Source: Porphyrobacter sp. | Lineage (GTDB): Bacteria > Pseudomonadota > Alphaproteobacteria > Sphingomonadales > Sphingomonadaceae | Direction: 5' to 3' | Assembly (NCBI GenBank): GCA_017744315.1 | Contig: JAGIBN010000010.1 | Coordinates: 1 to 64,000 of the forward strand | Length of the DNA stretch: 64,000 nt | Shown: positions 1-9,247 of the stretch, piece after piece | Numbering within the stretch: the first letter of the stretch is position 1 | How the letters are laid out: each line of letters begins with the position of its first letter | The notes under the pieces: model-generated | Seen by the model: the letters and a program-made list of their open reading frames with translations, nothing else | What the model was told of the DNA's origin: nothing | Database searches by the model: none | Program-made: the position numbers and the translations under genes

Positions 1-1721
1 CGTCCGAAGCCCGGCGAAGTCAGGACGGTCTGAACACGCTCAAGCGAGTAGATGCCGGTCTGACGGGCGAAGGTGTGCGATTCGCCGTGGTTGACGAAGG
101 CTTCCCAGGTCCAGTCGGTGCCCGGAACCGAACCCTGCAGACCGGTCGTGATGTTGTAGGTCATCACGTCGGTGAAGGTTTCGCGATCGTCCGGCATCAG
201 AGTCGAAAGCTGGAACGGCGCGTTCGGATTCGAACGGTTGTTCAGGATCGTCTGAAGCTCGGCGGGAAGGAACTGGCCGAGAACCTGGTTGTTCGTACAA
301 CCGCCGGTGCCACCAACCGCACCGCAACCGTAAGCTGCGGAATAGAGAGCAGCGAACGCAGGGTTGTTGGGGTTGTCGGCGAGGTTGCCCGGGGTCGCGT
401 CGACATAGGACGAACCAAGGTAGGACATTCCGTTAAGAATGACCGAGCTCGGGTTGCCGGTGCCGATCTGCGAACCGTTCGACTGACGTCCGTCGCTGCC
501 GACATACACGCCCGTGCCGTACGGCATGAACACGTCCCAACCGTTGGTGATCGGGCCCGGCTCGTTGCGGGTGTAGGTGTTGACTGCGCTGAAGGTCGCC
601 TGACCGAACACGCCGATCCAGTCGTTGATCTCGTAGTTGCCGCGGGCGAGCGCGTTGTAGCGGGTCAGCGGCAGGATCAGGTACAGGTTGTTGTTGTTGA
701 AGCCGATGTTGCCGGCTGCAGTCTGCTTCCAGGGCTGGCCGTCAAGCGCGCCCGAGTTGAAGCCCTGCGTACCGCGACGCTGGTTGAAACCAGTGCCGGT
801 CCAGGCCGTGCCATCGGGATTGAAGTAGATGTTGTAGCCAGCGCCAGTCAGAGCCGGACCGGCCGAGGCATCGGGGAACAGCGTGTTGTTCAGGTAGTCC
901 ACACCAGCCTGGGTGAGCGGGTTACCGAACGACAGGATCGCCGAAGGCGAGTTGTTGAAGAAGCCCGAGCCAGCGATCAGCGGATCGTTGAACATATCAG
1001 AGTACCACTTGCGGTCACGCTGATAGTTGGCTTCGCGAGTGTTCATCGAGAGCGCGAGGCTGATGTTGCCGCGGCCATCTTCGAAGTCGGTGCCCATGAT
1101 GCCCGACAGCTGGTATTCGAAGCCGTCACCTTCCTGAGTGATACCGGCCTGGGCGTCGAGTTCGAGGCCCTGGACGTTCTTCTTCAGGATGAAGTTGGTG
1201 ACACCGGCGACGGCGTCAGCGCCGTAAGTCGCCGAAGCACCGCCCGAGATGATTTCGACGCGCTCGATCGCGGCCGACGGGATGGTGCTGATGTCGGTGA
1301 CGCCCGAAGCGTTGGCCGGGGTCGAACGACGGCCGTCGACGAGGACGAGCGTACGGTTCGAACCGATACCACGGAGCGACACGGTCGCAGCGCCCGGGGT
1401 GTTGGTCGCGGTCGGCTGAATGTCGCCGCCCAGGGTCGGGGTCTGCGCCGGAACGAACTGCGGCAGCTTGTTCAGGTTGGCTTCGACCGCGGTGGTCGAG
1501 GAGTTCTGCAGCAGCGCTTCGTCAGCGGTGATGGTCGGGCTGTTCGACTCGAAGTCCTGGCGCTGAATGCGCGAACCCGTGACGATGATCGCGTCGTTGG
1601 CGACGGCGCAGGCCGGATTGTCCGGAGTGGCGTCGCAATCAACGGTTTGCGCAGCCGCCGGCATCGCCAGCGTTATGGTACCCGCGCATCCTGCCAATAG
1701 CAGGGACTTGTATACCCCCAT
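1..1721 (-). CDS. TonB-dependent receptor, N-terminal part (cut by window start)
   Basis: Outer-membrane beta-barrel receptor for TonB-driven import; the substrate cannot be told from sequence. The ATG at 1721 has a GGAG about 10 bases upstream. The first ~24 residues form a signal peptide ending AMPAAAQ. A TonB-box-like IIVTGSR follows near residue 45. The plug domain shows LRGIGSNRTLVLVDGRR, then IERVEIISGGASATYGADAV, as in sphingomonad receptors. Asn/Gly/Tyr-rich barrel sequence continues to the window edge, so the C-terminal barrel with its final aromatic residue is missing. The frame is open for about 573 codons. It is divergent to the tandem-MarR gene, which may regulate it (inference). 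Confidence 0.95.
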   Translation of the reverse strand, partial: MGVYKSLLLAGCAGTITLAMPAAAQTVDCDATPDNPACAVANDAIIVTGSRIQRQDFESNSPTITADEALLQNSSTTAVEANLNKLPQFVPAQTPTLGGDIQPTATNTPGAATVSLRGIGSNRTLVLVDGRRSTPANASGVTDISTIPSAAIERVEIISGGASATYGADAVAGVTNFILKKNVQGLELDAQAGITQEGDGFEYQLSGIMGTDFEDGRGNISLALSMNTREANYQRDRKWYSDMFNDPLIAGSGFFNNSPSAILSFGNPLTQAGVDYLNNTLFPDASAGPALTGAGYNIYFNPDGTAWTGTGFNQRRGTQGFNSGALDGQPWKQTAAGNIGFNNNNLYLILPLTRYNALARGNYEINDWIGVFGQATFSAVNTYTRNEPGPITNGWDVFMPYGTGVYVGSDGRQSNGSQIGTGNPSSVILNGMSYLGSSYVDATPGNLADNPNNPAFAALYSAAYGCGAVGGTGGCTNNQVLGQFLPAELQTILNNRSNPNAPFQLSTLMPDDRETFTDVMTYNITTGLQGSVPGTDWTWEAFVNHGESHTFARQTGIYSLERVQTVLTSPGFG

Positions 1722-2335
1722 GTTGTGTAGACTCCTCACGTCGTGCTCCCTTCACAAAGATGGCCCAAGCTTGTGAGCCCGGACCGGTGTTCGAATTCTT
1801 GGTTAGAGGCGCGCAAACGCGCAGGCAGCCGCACGCAGCGGCATGCCAGAGGCGCGAGTTTGCAAAAATGTCATGGACATTGTCACCCCTACCCTTTGCG
1901 GCCTCGCTCTTCGGAATCGGCAAGAGGTCCGCTTAGGGAGAACACATATTGACAGGCTTTGGCGGTGTCTAGCGAAGGAATCTGGCAAGGCCCCTGAAAG
2001 TGTCTCAATTCCGGCACTTCTGGCAGCATTGTTGCGCAGACTGAGGGAAATCCCTGAGAAGCCGATGATTAGCTAAGTCAACGTTTTTGGCGGATTTCTG
2101 CCGTTTTTTGACAATTCTCTTGGCTCCCAAGCGCCGCATGTGTTGCCAAGGTGCATCGCTTCGAAATTCGATGTCCGACGCGTACCTTTCAGGGGAGTAA
2201 CAAGGTTAATCTGGGCGGTCAGCGCCATTTGGCCTGGTGACGAATCCACAACTCCGTCGGGTTGTCTGTTCATTCCCTGAATTAGGGCTATACATTCCAA
2301 CTTAAGGGAAGAAACGGTCGGGAGAGACCGCACTA
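1722..2335. promoter_or_regulatory. 614-base divergent intergenic region
   Basis: No convincing gene lies here; the short open frames on both strands lack ribosome sites and family features. It must hold the promoters of the TonB-dependent receptor (leftward) and of the tandem-MarR gene (rightward). A TTGACA hexamer occurs at 2108-2113 on the plus strand, but I see no good -10 at the usual spacing. T-rich tracts flank 2085-2110. I could not identify a convincing operator palindrome. Confidence 0.5.
2315..2330 (+). promoter_or_regulatory. small hairpin with the ribosome site in its loop
   Basis: The arms CGGTC (2315-2319) and GACCG (2326-2330) are perfectly complementary. They enclose GGGAGA, the only good Shine-Dalgarno sequence for the ATG at 2336. 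The site is therefore presented in the loop of a short stem. Whether this affects translation is inference. Confidence 0.35.
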
Positions 2336-3649
2336 ATGGACACGCGGCAGGCGCCGCCGGAAGGCAGTTTCGTGAGCAGTGGGCTCGATGGATCAACCGT
2401 CGAGGCGGCCGATTGGCGGTCGCTCTTGCGCCGTCGTGCCGAGGCGGCGTGGCATACTGCGAGCGGGAATAGGGCGAACGATGAACGCGATCTCTCGACG
2501 CTGACACTGGCGCTTGGGCCCTTGGTCGACGATGCGATCAAAGTGATCGAGGCCTATGCGCTCGGTGCTCGGGATTGGCCGAAGTCTGAAAGTACCCCGG
2601 CTTGCTTCACCAGTCGGCTCGATCTGATCCTCAACGGGATAGAAGCCTCCGCTCGCATGGCGGTGCCGCCCTCCGGCTCGGAAGTTTCTGCTCAGCCACA
2701 TGTCATTCAGAGCGAATTGTGGCAGGTGCTGCACAAGGTCCGCGAAAGTGCCGAGCTCTCATACTCTCGCGAACAGTATTTGATCGAGCTCGACAGAAGA
2801 CTGCTTTTCCTGCTGCAGAATGCGGGTGCGCTCGTGCCCGCGGATATTTCCAGCGCAGTTGGTGTGGATAAGGCCCAGGTCAGTCGTTCGGTGAAACGCT
2901 TGCTCGAGATGCGGCTAGTCGAAAGGGAACAGATCCGCGCACCGCTTCGCCTGACTCGTGATGGAGAGCGCCTCGGCAAGCGCCTTTCGCGAATGGCGGA
3001 GTTGCGAAATCGCGAACTGACTATCGATATATCAGAGGCTGAGCTTTCCGAGTTCTTTGAGGCCATCGAAATCCTGCTCGATCGGGCGATTGCACTCTAC
3101 GATCAGGAGCGAGCATTGGTGCAGGGCGGCAAGGGTGCGGATGCCGGTGATCGAGAGGATGAGGACCGGCAGGCAGAGAAGGTCGTGATCGACCGCACAC
3201 GGATTATCGCGCCATTGATGACTCTGAGTGCTTACTTCAGCAGGAGCGGAGCTCTAGCTTTCAAAAGGCTCACCGGATTGTCGACGTTTGAGGCGTTCGT
3301 GCTGTCCGAGATTGGCATGAATCCGCCCATTGAATGGAGTGCACTCGTGGCCGCCCTGGCTCGGGATCACAGCCAGGCCGCGCGGACCGTCAACGCTCTG
3401 GTCGACCGCGGCCTCGTGTCTCGCGAAGGTAGGCCCGGCCGTCGGCACGGCCGCTTCTACCCGAGTGTGGAGGGGCAAAAGCTCGTCGAAGTGATCCAGG
3501 AAGCGGGCCGCCAGCGCAGCACCTTCTTGCTCGCGCCTCTGGAGCCCGGCCACAGGGCCAGGTTCCTGACGACGTTCGATAAGGTGCGCAGGAACGCGGT
3601 TGCTCAACTCGCGCGCGAACGCGCCTTTGCCGAGATCGACCGCGCCTGA
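2336..3649 (+). CDS. transcriptional regulator with two tandem MarR-type winged helices
   Basis: The 437-residue protein has two separate MarR-like DNA-binding modules. The first spans about residues 150-215, with recognition-helix-like DKAQVSRSVKRLLEMRLV at 178-195. The second spans about 313-380, with DHSQAARTVNALVDRGLV at 344-361 followed by a basic wing (REGRPGRRHGRFYP). Residues 1-140 have no recognised domain, and an acidic linker (about 263-285) separates the modules. Usual MarR proteins are about 150 residues and dimerise through helices flanking one winged helix; here one chain could supply both halves (inference). It starts at an ATG behind GGGAGA. Its divergent position suggests control of the TonB-dependent receptor. 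Confidence 0.8.
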   Translation: MDTRQAPPEGSFVSSGLDGSTVEAADWRSLLRRRAEAAWHTASGNRANDERDLSTLTLALGPLVDDAIKVIEAYALGARDWPKSESTPACFTSRLDLILNGIEASARMAVPPSGSEVSAQPHVIQSELWQVLHKVRESAELSYSREQYLIELDRRLLFLLQNAGALVPADISSAVGVDKAQVSRSVKRLLEMRLVEREQIRAPLRLTRDGERLGKRLSRMAELRNRELTIDISEAELSEFFEAIEILLDRAIALYDQERALVQGGKGADAGDREDEDRQAEKVVIDRTRIIAPLMTLSAYFSRSGALAFKRLTGLSTFEAFVLSEIGMNPPIEWSALVAALARDHSQAARTVNALVDRGLVSREGRPGRRHGRFYPSVEGQKLVEVIQEAGRQRSTFLLAPLEPGHRARFLTTFDKVRRNAVAQLARERAFAEIDRA

Positions 3650-3650
3650 A

Positions 3651-4202
3651 TTAGCGCATCCGCCGGACGGGAACTGGTTCTTGTCCGTCGATGCGCATCA
3701 AGTAGCCTCCCATGCCACCGCGCTCGATTTCGATCGTCTGTCCGCGTTTCGGAGGGCGGAAGCCGAAGTCCACACCATCGGCAAAGAGCCACTGCGCGCC
3801 GTCTGACAGGGTGACGAGGTAAATCCCTGGCTCACGTTGCGCGGCAGAGGCCACAGTCGCTGTGACCTGCTTTTCCGATGGGGCGACAGGGGTGAAGCGC
3901 TCTTCACGGCGCTTGACGCTTTCAAACCCGAAACCCTGAGGTCCAGCCTGAGGCGCAGGTGCTGCCCCGCCGCTCACACCCGCTCGATCAGTGGGAGGAG
4001 GCAGGGGAGCACCGGGGTCGATATTGCGGATGTTGTTGTCGTAGCAGGCGAGGCGGGCCGTCGGGTCGCCGATCTTGGAGCACTCGACCATGATGCTGGC
4101 CGCGGTGCGCTGGTCAATCTGGGCCAAGGCAGGACCGCTCGCGACTACCAGCGATCCGGCCGCAGCAGCCATGATCGTTGCGCGGTACCTGATGATCGAC
4201 AT
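3651..4202 (-). CDS. periplasmic Cys-pair protein of unknown function
   Basis: I do not recognise a defined family. The 183-residue protein begins at the ATG at 4202, which follows a strong GGGGAG; an in-frame upstream start at 4259 lacks this. A signal peptide ends near residue 27 (ASGPALAQ). The mature N-terminus has two cysteines, C41 and C53, in the pattern C-S-K-I-x5-RLACYD, a motif seen in several small exported proteins where the cysteines probably form a disulfide. A Pro-rich linker leads to a C-terminal beta-rich segment (about 115-170) that looks like a small SH3-like barrel. It ends two bases from the end of the MarR-like gene (convergent). Confidence 0.75.
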   Translation of the reverse strand: MSIIRYRATIMAAAAGSLVVASGPALAQIDQRTAASIMVECSKIGDPTARLACYDNNIRNIDPGAPLPPPTDRAGVSGGAAPAPQAGPQGFGFESVKRREERFTPVAPSEKQVTATVASAAQREPGIYLVTLSDGAQWLFADGVDFGFRPPKRGQTIEIERGGMGGYLMRIDGQEPVPVRRMR

Positions 4203-4302
4203 TGAAACTCCCCTCTCATTCCTTGCCCGCTTAGTGGCGGGAACCCGGAGAGGGCGCAATAGGCTTGCGCCGGTCGGAAGGGGGAAAACCCCGACCGAGG
4301 TG

Positions 4303-5382
4303 CTAGTCTGAACTCAAAGCCCCTCGTTCAAGCTGGTCGTCCTCCATCGACTTGAACAGCGCGCTGATGTTGCCTTCGCCGAAGCCTTCGTCGCCCTTGC
4401 GTTGGATGAACTCGAAGAAGACCGGGCCGATCATCAGCCGGCTGAAGATCTGCATCAAAAGCCTGGGATTGCCGCCTTCTGTCGTTCCGTCGACGAGAAT
4501 GCCGCGCTTCTGGAGATCCTCGACGGGTTCACCGTGATCGGGCAGGCGCCCCTCGAGTTGGCGATAGTACGCGTCGGGTGGGGGCGGGGCGAACGCCATT
4601 TCACGCAGTGCGAGACTGTCGAGCGAGGCATAGAGATCATCGCTAGCCAGGGCGATGTGCTGAATGCCTTCGCCATTATAGGCGCGCAGGTATTCGGCGA
4701 TCTGACCTTTGCCGCCAGCCTCTCCTTCCTCGTTGAGCGGAATGCGGATCTTGCCGTCGGGCGCCATCATGACCTTGGTGTTGAGTCCGGAGTACTCTCC
4801 GGTCACGTCGAACTGGCGAAATTCGCGAAAGCCGAAGATCCGTGAGTAGAAGTCCTCCCAGTGGCTGGCCCTTCCGCTATAGACGTTGTGAGTCAGGTGA
4901 TCGATCGTGTGGAAGCCTGCGCCGACTGGATAGCGCTCGACCCCATCCAGAAAAACGAAGTCGATGTCGTAGATGTTCAGGTCGTCGTCGTAGCGATCGA
5001 TGAGATAGATCAGCGAGCGTCCGATGCCCCTGATCGCGGGGATATTGAGTTCCATCGCACCAGTTTTGACTTCAACGGGTTCCGCTCCTCGCTCGATTGC
5101 CAAAGCATAGGCCCGGCCGGCATCTCGCACCCGAAAGCCCATTCCGCAGGCGGAAGGACCGTGCTCAGCCGCGAAGTAAGCGGCGGGGCTTCGTGGTTCG
5201 TAGTTGGCGATGAGGTTGATGTGACCTTGACGCCAAAGCTGCACATCCTTGCTTCGGTGTCGCGCAACCTGGCTGAAGCCCATGCGTTCGAAAGCCGGTT
5301 CCAGCAGGCCCTTTTGAGGAGCAGAAAACTCGAGGAATTCGAACCCATCGAGTGCGAGCGGATTGTCGAAAAGATCGGACAT
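4303..5382 (-). CDS. hppD: 4-hydroxyphenylpyruvate dioxygenase
   Basis: Fe(II) enzyme of tyrosine catabolism that converts 4-hydroxyphenylpyruvate plus O2 to homogentisate and CO2. The 359-residue length is typical. The N-terminus ([19 protein letters not shown]) matches the family, so the ATG at 5382 is preferred to an in-frame TTG at 5418. The three iron ligands are visible: H162 in [10 protein letters not shown]242 in IQHIAL and E324 in FFEFIQRKG. The C-terminal [15 protein letters not shown] helix that gates the active site is intact. No homogentisate 1,2-dioxygenase or other tyrosine-degradation gene lies nearby. The upstream gene (ftsB) is divergent. Confidence 0.97.
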   Translation of the reverse strand: MSDLFDNPLALDGFEFLEFSAPQKGLLEPAFERMGFSQVARHRSKDVQLWRQGHINLIANYEPRSPAAYFAAEHGPSACGMGFRVRDAGRAYALAIERGAEPVEVKTGAMELNIPAIRGIGRSLIYLIDRYDDDLNIYDIDFVFLDGVERYPVGAGFHTIDHLTHNVYSGRASHWEDFYSRIFGFREFRQFDVTGEYSGLNTKVMMAPDGKIRIPLNEEGEAGGKGQIAEYLRAYNGEGIQHIALASDDLYASLDSLALREMAFAPPPPDAYYRQLEGRLPDHGEPVEDLQKRGILVDGTTEGGNPRLLMQIFSRLMIGPVFFEFIQRKGDEGFGEGNISALFKSMEDDQLERGALSSD

Positions 5383-5507
5383 GGTTGCGATTGTAACCGC
5401 TTTGGGTCCGCTGGACAATGATGCTCCGCGGGGGCCTGGTTGCGGATAACTCGAAGAATACGACGAAAGCGCTTGAAATGCGGAGGTGACTGTGATTCTC
5501 TCCGATC

Positions 5508-5837
5508 ATGAATCCGTCGGTAACCAAGCGCGAAATTGTCAGGGAAAAGGTTGCCCGGTTCGGAGCATTAGGCGTCCTCCTGCTGCTGGGCGGTCTCACG
5601 TTCGTCGGTCCGTACGGGGTCCTGGCGTGGGGGGAAAACCTCGCGTTGCTTCAGCAGAGGCAGGAGCGAATTACCAAGCTCAAGGCCGAACGGGATGAGC
5701 TGGAAAACCTGGTGGACCGCCTCGATCCCAACCACGTCGATCCAGATCTGGCGACGGAATTGTTGCGCAAGAACCTCAACGTGGCGCATCCGGACGAATA
5801 CGTCGTCGAGCTCGACAAGGCCGATAAGGTCAACTGA
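5508..5837 (+). CDS. ftsB: FtsB/DivIC-type septum formation protein
   Basis: Small bitopic division protein that joins FtsL and FtsQ at the septum. Its 109 residues show a short cytoplasmic N-terminus, one membrane segment at about 19-41, a periplasmic coiled coil (QQRQERITKLKAERDELENLV) and a C-terminal segment with DPDLATELLRKNLNVAHPDEYVV, as in alphaproteobacterial FtsB proteins. It sits directly upstream of pdhA, the usual arrangement in this class. It starts at the ATG at 5508 without a strong ribosome site. Confidence 0.9.
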   Translation: MNPSVTKREIVREKVARFGALGVLLLLGGLTFVGPYGVLAWGENLALLQQRQERITKLKAERDELENLVDRLDPNHVDPDLATELLRKNLNVAHPDEYVVELDKADKVN

Positions 5838-5956
5838 CCCGCAAGCCGGCGGTTACCTCAAAAATAGCGACAATCGGGGCGTTGCCAGCCACGCGATCTA
5901 TTGCCTATAGGCGGGGCTCATCCTGCGCCAACGTGGCGCCATCAGGGGAAGAGGCC

Positions 5957-7075
5957 TTGGCACGAGCCGCCAGTTCAAGTTCCGGAAAGACCAAGCGGAC
6001 GCCGGCAAAAAAGCCTGCCGCAGAAGCTTCTGCAAGTGTCGGAAATTCGGGCGATAATTTTGCCCTGCATAGCCTTCAGGAGTCGTTCGAACAGGACAGG
6101 CGCTTTGACGCCTCTACCGACGAGCTTCTGGCTTTCTACGAAAGAATGCTGCTGATCCGGCGCTTCGAGGAAAAGGCTGGGCAGCTTTACGGCCTGGGTC
6201 TGATCGGCGGGTTCTGCCACCTCTACATCGGCCAGGAAGCCGTAGCCGTCGGACTGCAGGACGCCCTGCAGGCAGGAAAAGACAGCGTCATCACCGGTTA
6301 CCGCGATCATGGCCACATGCTCGCTTACGGCATCGATCCCAAGATCATCATGGCCGAGCTTACCGGACGCCAGGCTGGCATTAGCCACGGCAAGGGCGGT
6401 TCGATGCACATGTTTTCGACAGAGCACGCTTTCTACGGCGGCCACGGTATCGTTGGGGCCCAGGTGCCGCTCGGCGCCGGCCTGGCCTTTGCGCACAAGT
6501 ATCGCGGCGATGGCGGGGTCTGCATGGCCTACTTCGGCGATGGTGCTTCGAACCAGGGGCAGGTCTACGAGACGTTCAACATGGCCAGCTTGTGGAAGCT
6601 GCCGATCGTGTTCGTCATCGAAAACAACCAGTATGCCATGGGCACGTCGGTCAAGCGCAGCTCGGCCGAAACCGAATTCTACCGTCGCGGGACTGCGTTT
6701 CGCATTCCCGGCATGAAGGTGAACGGCATGGACGTGCTCGAGGTTCGCAATGCGGCCGAGATCGCAGTTGCCCATGTGCGCGATGGCAACGGACCGGTGC
6801 TGATGGAACTCAACACCTATCGTTACCGCGGCCACTCGATGTCGGATCCCGCCAAGTACCGCACTCGTGAAGAGGTGCAGGGCGTGCGCGATCACAGCGA
6901 TCCGATCGAAGGCGCCAAGGCTGAACTGATCAAAATGGGCATCGACGAAGAAAAGCTGAAAGATCTCGACAAGCGCATCCGTGCGCAAGTGGCAGAGGCA
7001 GCTGATTTCGCGGAAAGCTCGCCCGAACCCGCCCCGAGCGAGCTCTATACCGACGTCCTGGTGGAGACTTACTGA
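5957..7075 (+). CDS. pdhA: pyruvate dehydrogenase E1 component, alpha subunit
   Basis: Thiamine-diphosphate-dependent decarboxylase subunit of the pyruvate dehydrogenase complex; works as an alpha2beta2 heterotetramer with PdhB. The TPP-binding motif runs from GDGASNQGQ to the NN of [11 protein letters not shown], and the phosphorylation-loop-like [11 protein letters not shown] is present. I chose the TTG at 5957 because GGGGAAGAGG lies just before it; an in-frame TTG at 5882 would add 25 unlikely residues. The resulting 372-residue protein has an Ala/Lys/Ser-rich N-terminal tail of about 35 residues. It is followed two bases later by pdhB. Confidence 0.96.
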   Translation: MARAASSSSGKTKRTPAKKPAAEASASVGNSGDNFALHSLQESFEQDRRFDASTDELLAFYERMLLIRRFEEKAGQLYGLGLIGGFCHLYIGQEAVAVGLQDALQAGKDSVITGYRDHGHMLAYGIDPKIIMAELTGRQAGISHGKGGSMHMFSTEHAFYGGHGIVGAQVPLGAGLAFAHKYRGDGGVCMAYFGDGASNQGQVYETFNMASLWKLPIVFVIENNQYAMGTSVKRSSAETEFYRRGTAFRIPGMKVNGMDVLEVRNAAEIAVAHVRDGNGPVLMELNTYRYRGHSMSDPAKYRTREEVQGVRDHSDPIEGAKAELIKMGIDEEKLKDLDKRIRAQVAEAADFAESSPEPAPSELYTDVLVETY

Positions 7076-7077
7076 CC

Positions 7078-8439
7078 ATGGCGATCGAGTTGAAAATGCC
7101 GGCCCTTTCCCCGACCATGGAAGAGGGCACTCTTGCCAAGTGGCTGGTCAAGGAAGGCGATACCGTCTCCGCTGGCGACGTGCTTGCCGAGATCGAGACC
7201 GACAAGGCGACGATGGAGTTCGAGTCGATTGACGAGGGCACCGTGGGCAAGATCCTCGTGCCCGAAGGCACTGAAAACGTTGCAGTAGGAACCGTAATCG
7301 CGGTTCTGGCGGGCGAGGGCGAAGACGCCACGGCCGTAGCATCTGCTTCCGCTGTGACCGAGCCGAAGGCGGAAGCGCCCAGTGCAGTTGCGGCAGTCGA
7401 ACGGCCCGTTGCCAAGTCCCAGCCTGCAGCCGATCCCGAGATTCCCTCGGGCACGAACATGGTCAAGCTGACTGTGCGCGAGGCCCTGCGCGACGCCATG
7501 GCCGAAGAGATGCGGCTCGACGATCGCGTGTTCGTGATGGGCGAAGAAGTCGCCGAGTATCAGGGTGCTTACAAGGTCACTCAAGGTCTGCTCGAGGAGT
7601 TCGGTCCCCAGCGCGTGATCGACACCCCAATCACCGAATACGGCTTCGCCGGTATCGGTACCGGTGCTGCCATGGGCGGCTTGCGTCCGGTGGTCGAGTT
7701 CATGACCTTCAACTTCGCCATGCAGGCGATCGATCACATCATCAACTCTGCGGCCAAGACCAACTACATGTCGGGCGGGCAGATGCGTTGTCCGATCGTG
7801 TTCCGTGGTCCGAACGGTGCGGCGAGCCGCGTTGGCGCGCAGCACAGCCAGAACTATGCCCCGTGGTACGCCAGCGTACCGGGTCTGATCGTGATCGCGC
7901 CGTATGATTCCTCTGACGCCAAGGGCCTGATGAAGGCGGCGATCCGCTGCGAAGATCCGGTCGTGTTCCTCGAAAACGAGCTGGTTTACGGGCGGACTTT
8001 CGAGGTCGCGCAACTCGATGATCACGTCCTGCCGATAGGCAAGGCCCGTGTGGTGCGCGAGGGTAGTGATGTGACCATCGTGTCCTACTCGATTGCCGTC
8101 GGCCTGTCGCTGGAGGCGGCTGAAGCGCTCGCTGCAGAGGGCATCGACGCCGAAGTCATCGACCTGCGCACGCTGCGTCCGCTCGACAAGGAAACGGTCC
8201 TGGCGAGCCTCGCCAAGACCAATCGCCTCGTCGTTGCGGAAGAAGGCTGGCCGGGCTGCTCGATCGCCTCGGAAATCATCTCGATCTGCATGGAAGAAGG
8301 CTTCGACGATCTCGATGCCCCGGTTCTGCGCGTTTGCAACGAGGACGTGCCACTGCCTTATGCGGCCAATCTCGAAGCGATGGCGCTGATCAGCACCGAT
8401 AAGATCGCTGCAGCCGTTCGGTCGATCGTCAGCCGCTAG
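7078..8439 (+). CDS. pdhB: pyruvate dehydrogenase E1 component, beta subunit with N-terminal lipoyl domain
   Basis: The 453-residue protein joins a lipoyl domain (about 1-78; lipoylated lysine in [12 protein letters not shown]) to the transketolase-like E1-beta body (about 125-453) through an Ala/Pro/Val-rich swinging linker. E1-beta proteins of most bacteria are about 330 residues and lack the lipoyl domain; the fusion is characteristic of alphaproteobacteria. Body motifs include [20 protein letters not shown] and [10 protein letters not shown]. It is translationally close to pdhA. The E2 (pdhC) and E3 (lpd) genes, often adjacent in related genomes, are not in this window. Confidence 0.97.
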   Translation: MAIELKMPALSPTMEEGTLAKWLVKEGDTVSAGDVLAEIETDKATMEFESIDEGTVGKILVPEGTENVAVGTVIAVLAGEGEDATAVASASAVTEPKAEAPSAVAAVERPVAKSQPAADPEIPSGTNMVKLTVREALRDAMAEEMRLDDRVFVMGEEVAEYQGAYKVTQGLLEEFGPQRVIDTPITEYGFAGIGTGAAMGGLRPVVEFMTFNFAMQAIDHIINSAAKTNYMSGGQMRCPIVFRGPNGAASRVGAQHSQNYAPWYASVPGLIVIAPYDSSDAKGLMKAAIRCEDPVVFLENELVYGRTFEVAQLDDHVLPIGKARVVREGSDVTIVSYSIAVGLSLEAAEALAAEGIDAEVIDLRTLRPLDKETVLASLAKTNRLVVAEEGWPGCSIASEIISICMEEGFDDLDAPVLRVCNEDVPLPYAANLEAMALISTDKIAAAVRSIVSR

Positions 8440-8458
8440 GCTTACTAACGCGGTGACA

Positions 8459-8501
8459 GAACGGTCCCTTGGAGGCGATTGACTGCACCAAGGGACCGTT
8501 C
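8459..8501. terminator. strong bidirectional hairpin between pdhB and the Tad-like genes
   Basis: A perfect 14-base-pair inverted repeat (arms 8459-8472 and 8488-8501, core AACGGTCCCTTGG) with a 15-base loop lies 20 bases after the pdhB stop and 48 bases after the end of the convergent Tad-like operon. There is no clear T-tract on either side. It probably terminates or protects the 3' ends of both transcripts. Confidence 0.7.
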
Positions 8502-8548
8502 GGTGCCTCCTCTTGAGTCTTACGTTCAAGAGGCAGTGCTGGCGGATC

Positions 8549-9247
8549 TCAAAACGTGTTGAACTTGTCGCACGTAGACGGAGTGTCAGTCGGCGCGGGA
8601 TTGTAGACCTTGGTCAGGTCTCGATCGTCCCGGACGTAAAACGCAGCTTCGCGCCGCAGCCGGACCTTGCCGAGGACCCAGTCGCCGAAGGTCGGTTGAT
8701 AGTCGTAGGTGACCTCACTGAAAATGATTGCGCTGTTCGCTTCGGCCTGAACACGTTGCGTCCCGACGCCCATTCCCTGGAATCCACCGGTTCCGCTGCT
8801 GGGTTGAGTGGCGCCTTGCGCGCCATATGCCGAAGCGACATTGAGCTTGCCCTTACAACGTTGCCATAGGATCGTTTGCCGTCCCGAGGAATTCTGCTGC
8901 AAGCTTGAAACAACGATCCGCCCCTCCTTGAGGATTTCCAAGGTACTGCCACCTTGGACTTGAGTGCCCAACAGCGCGTCGTTGATATCGACTTCACGAA
9001 GCTGGGGCAGGCCCAACGGGACCGTCTGTTTGGCGCGAGACAGGTTGTCAGCCACTGTCATTGCGATCTGACTTACGCGCATATTGGCTATCGCCAGGTT
9101 GGCGACTTCCACTCCTAAGAATGCGAAGGCCACGAAAATTGGCATCGCGAACGCCATTTCAATCATTATGACGCCGCTTTGGTCGCCCTTGAGGCCCGCC
9201 AGGATTTCTCGCGGCGTTCGCACAAACGGTTTCGGGTTCATGGACAT
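8549..9247 (-). CDS. TadE-like membrane-anchored pseudopilin-type protein (cassette 1, third gene)
   Basis: The 232-residue protein has a TadE-like N-terminus: a short basic stretch, GDQSGVIMIEMAFAMPIF, then a hydrophobic helix at about 28-52, with the Glu after the hydrophobic start that is typical of Flp-like proteins. The C-terminus ends RDDRDLTKVYN...STCDKFNTF; the same signature occurs in the paralog at 12172-12816. The ATG at 9247 has GGGG seven bases upstream. The alternative ATG at 9241 would form an ATGA overlap with the previous stop. It is the last gene of a three-gene minus-strand operon. A role in Tad-type pilus or adhesion machinery is inferred from the family. Confidence 0.8.
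   Translation of the reverse strand: MSMNPKPFVRTPREILAGLKGDQSGVIMIEMAFAMPIFVAFAFLGVEVANLAIANMRVSQIAMTVADNLSRAKQTVPLGLPQLREVDINDALLGTQVQGGSTLEILKEGRIVVSSLQQNSSGRQTILWQRCKGKLNVASAYGAQGATQPSSGTGGFQGMGVGTQRVQAEANSAIIFSEVTYDYQPTFGDWVLGKVRLRREAAFYVRDDRDLTKVYNPAPTDTPSTCDKFNTF

Noticed and set aside
75..1700. Plus-strand open frame of 541 codons opposite the TonB-dependent receptor
   Set aside because: It is a mirror frame of a high-GC gene; the minus strand carries a signal peptide and clear plug-domain motifs, while the plus-strand product is low-complexity Arg/Val-rich sequence.
2073..2507. Minus-strand open frame in the upstream region of the tandem-MarR gene
   Set aside because: Pro/Arg/Ser-rich product without signal peptide or ribosome site, overlapping the start of the real gene.
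7069..8529. Minus-strand open frame of 486 codons opposite pdhB
   Set aside because: Mirror frame of pdhB, which has unambiguous lipoyl and E1-beta motifs.
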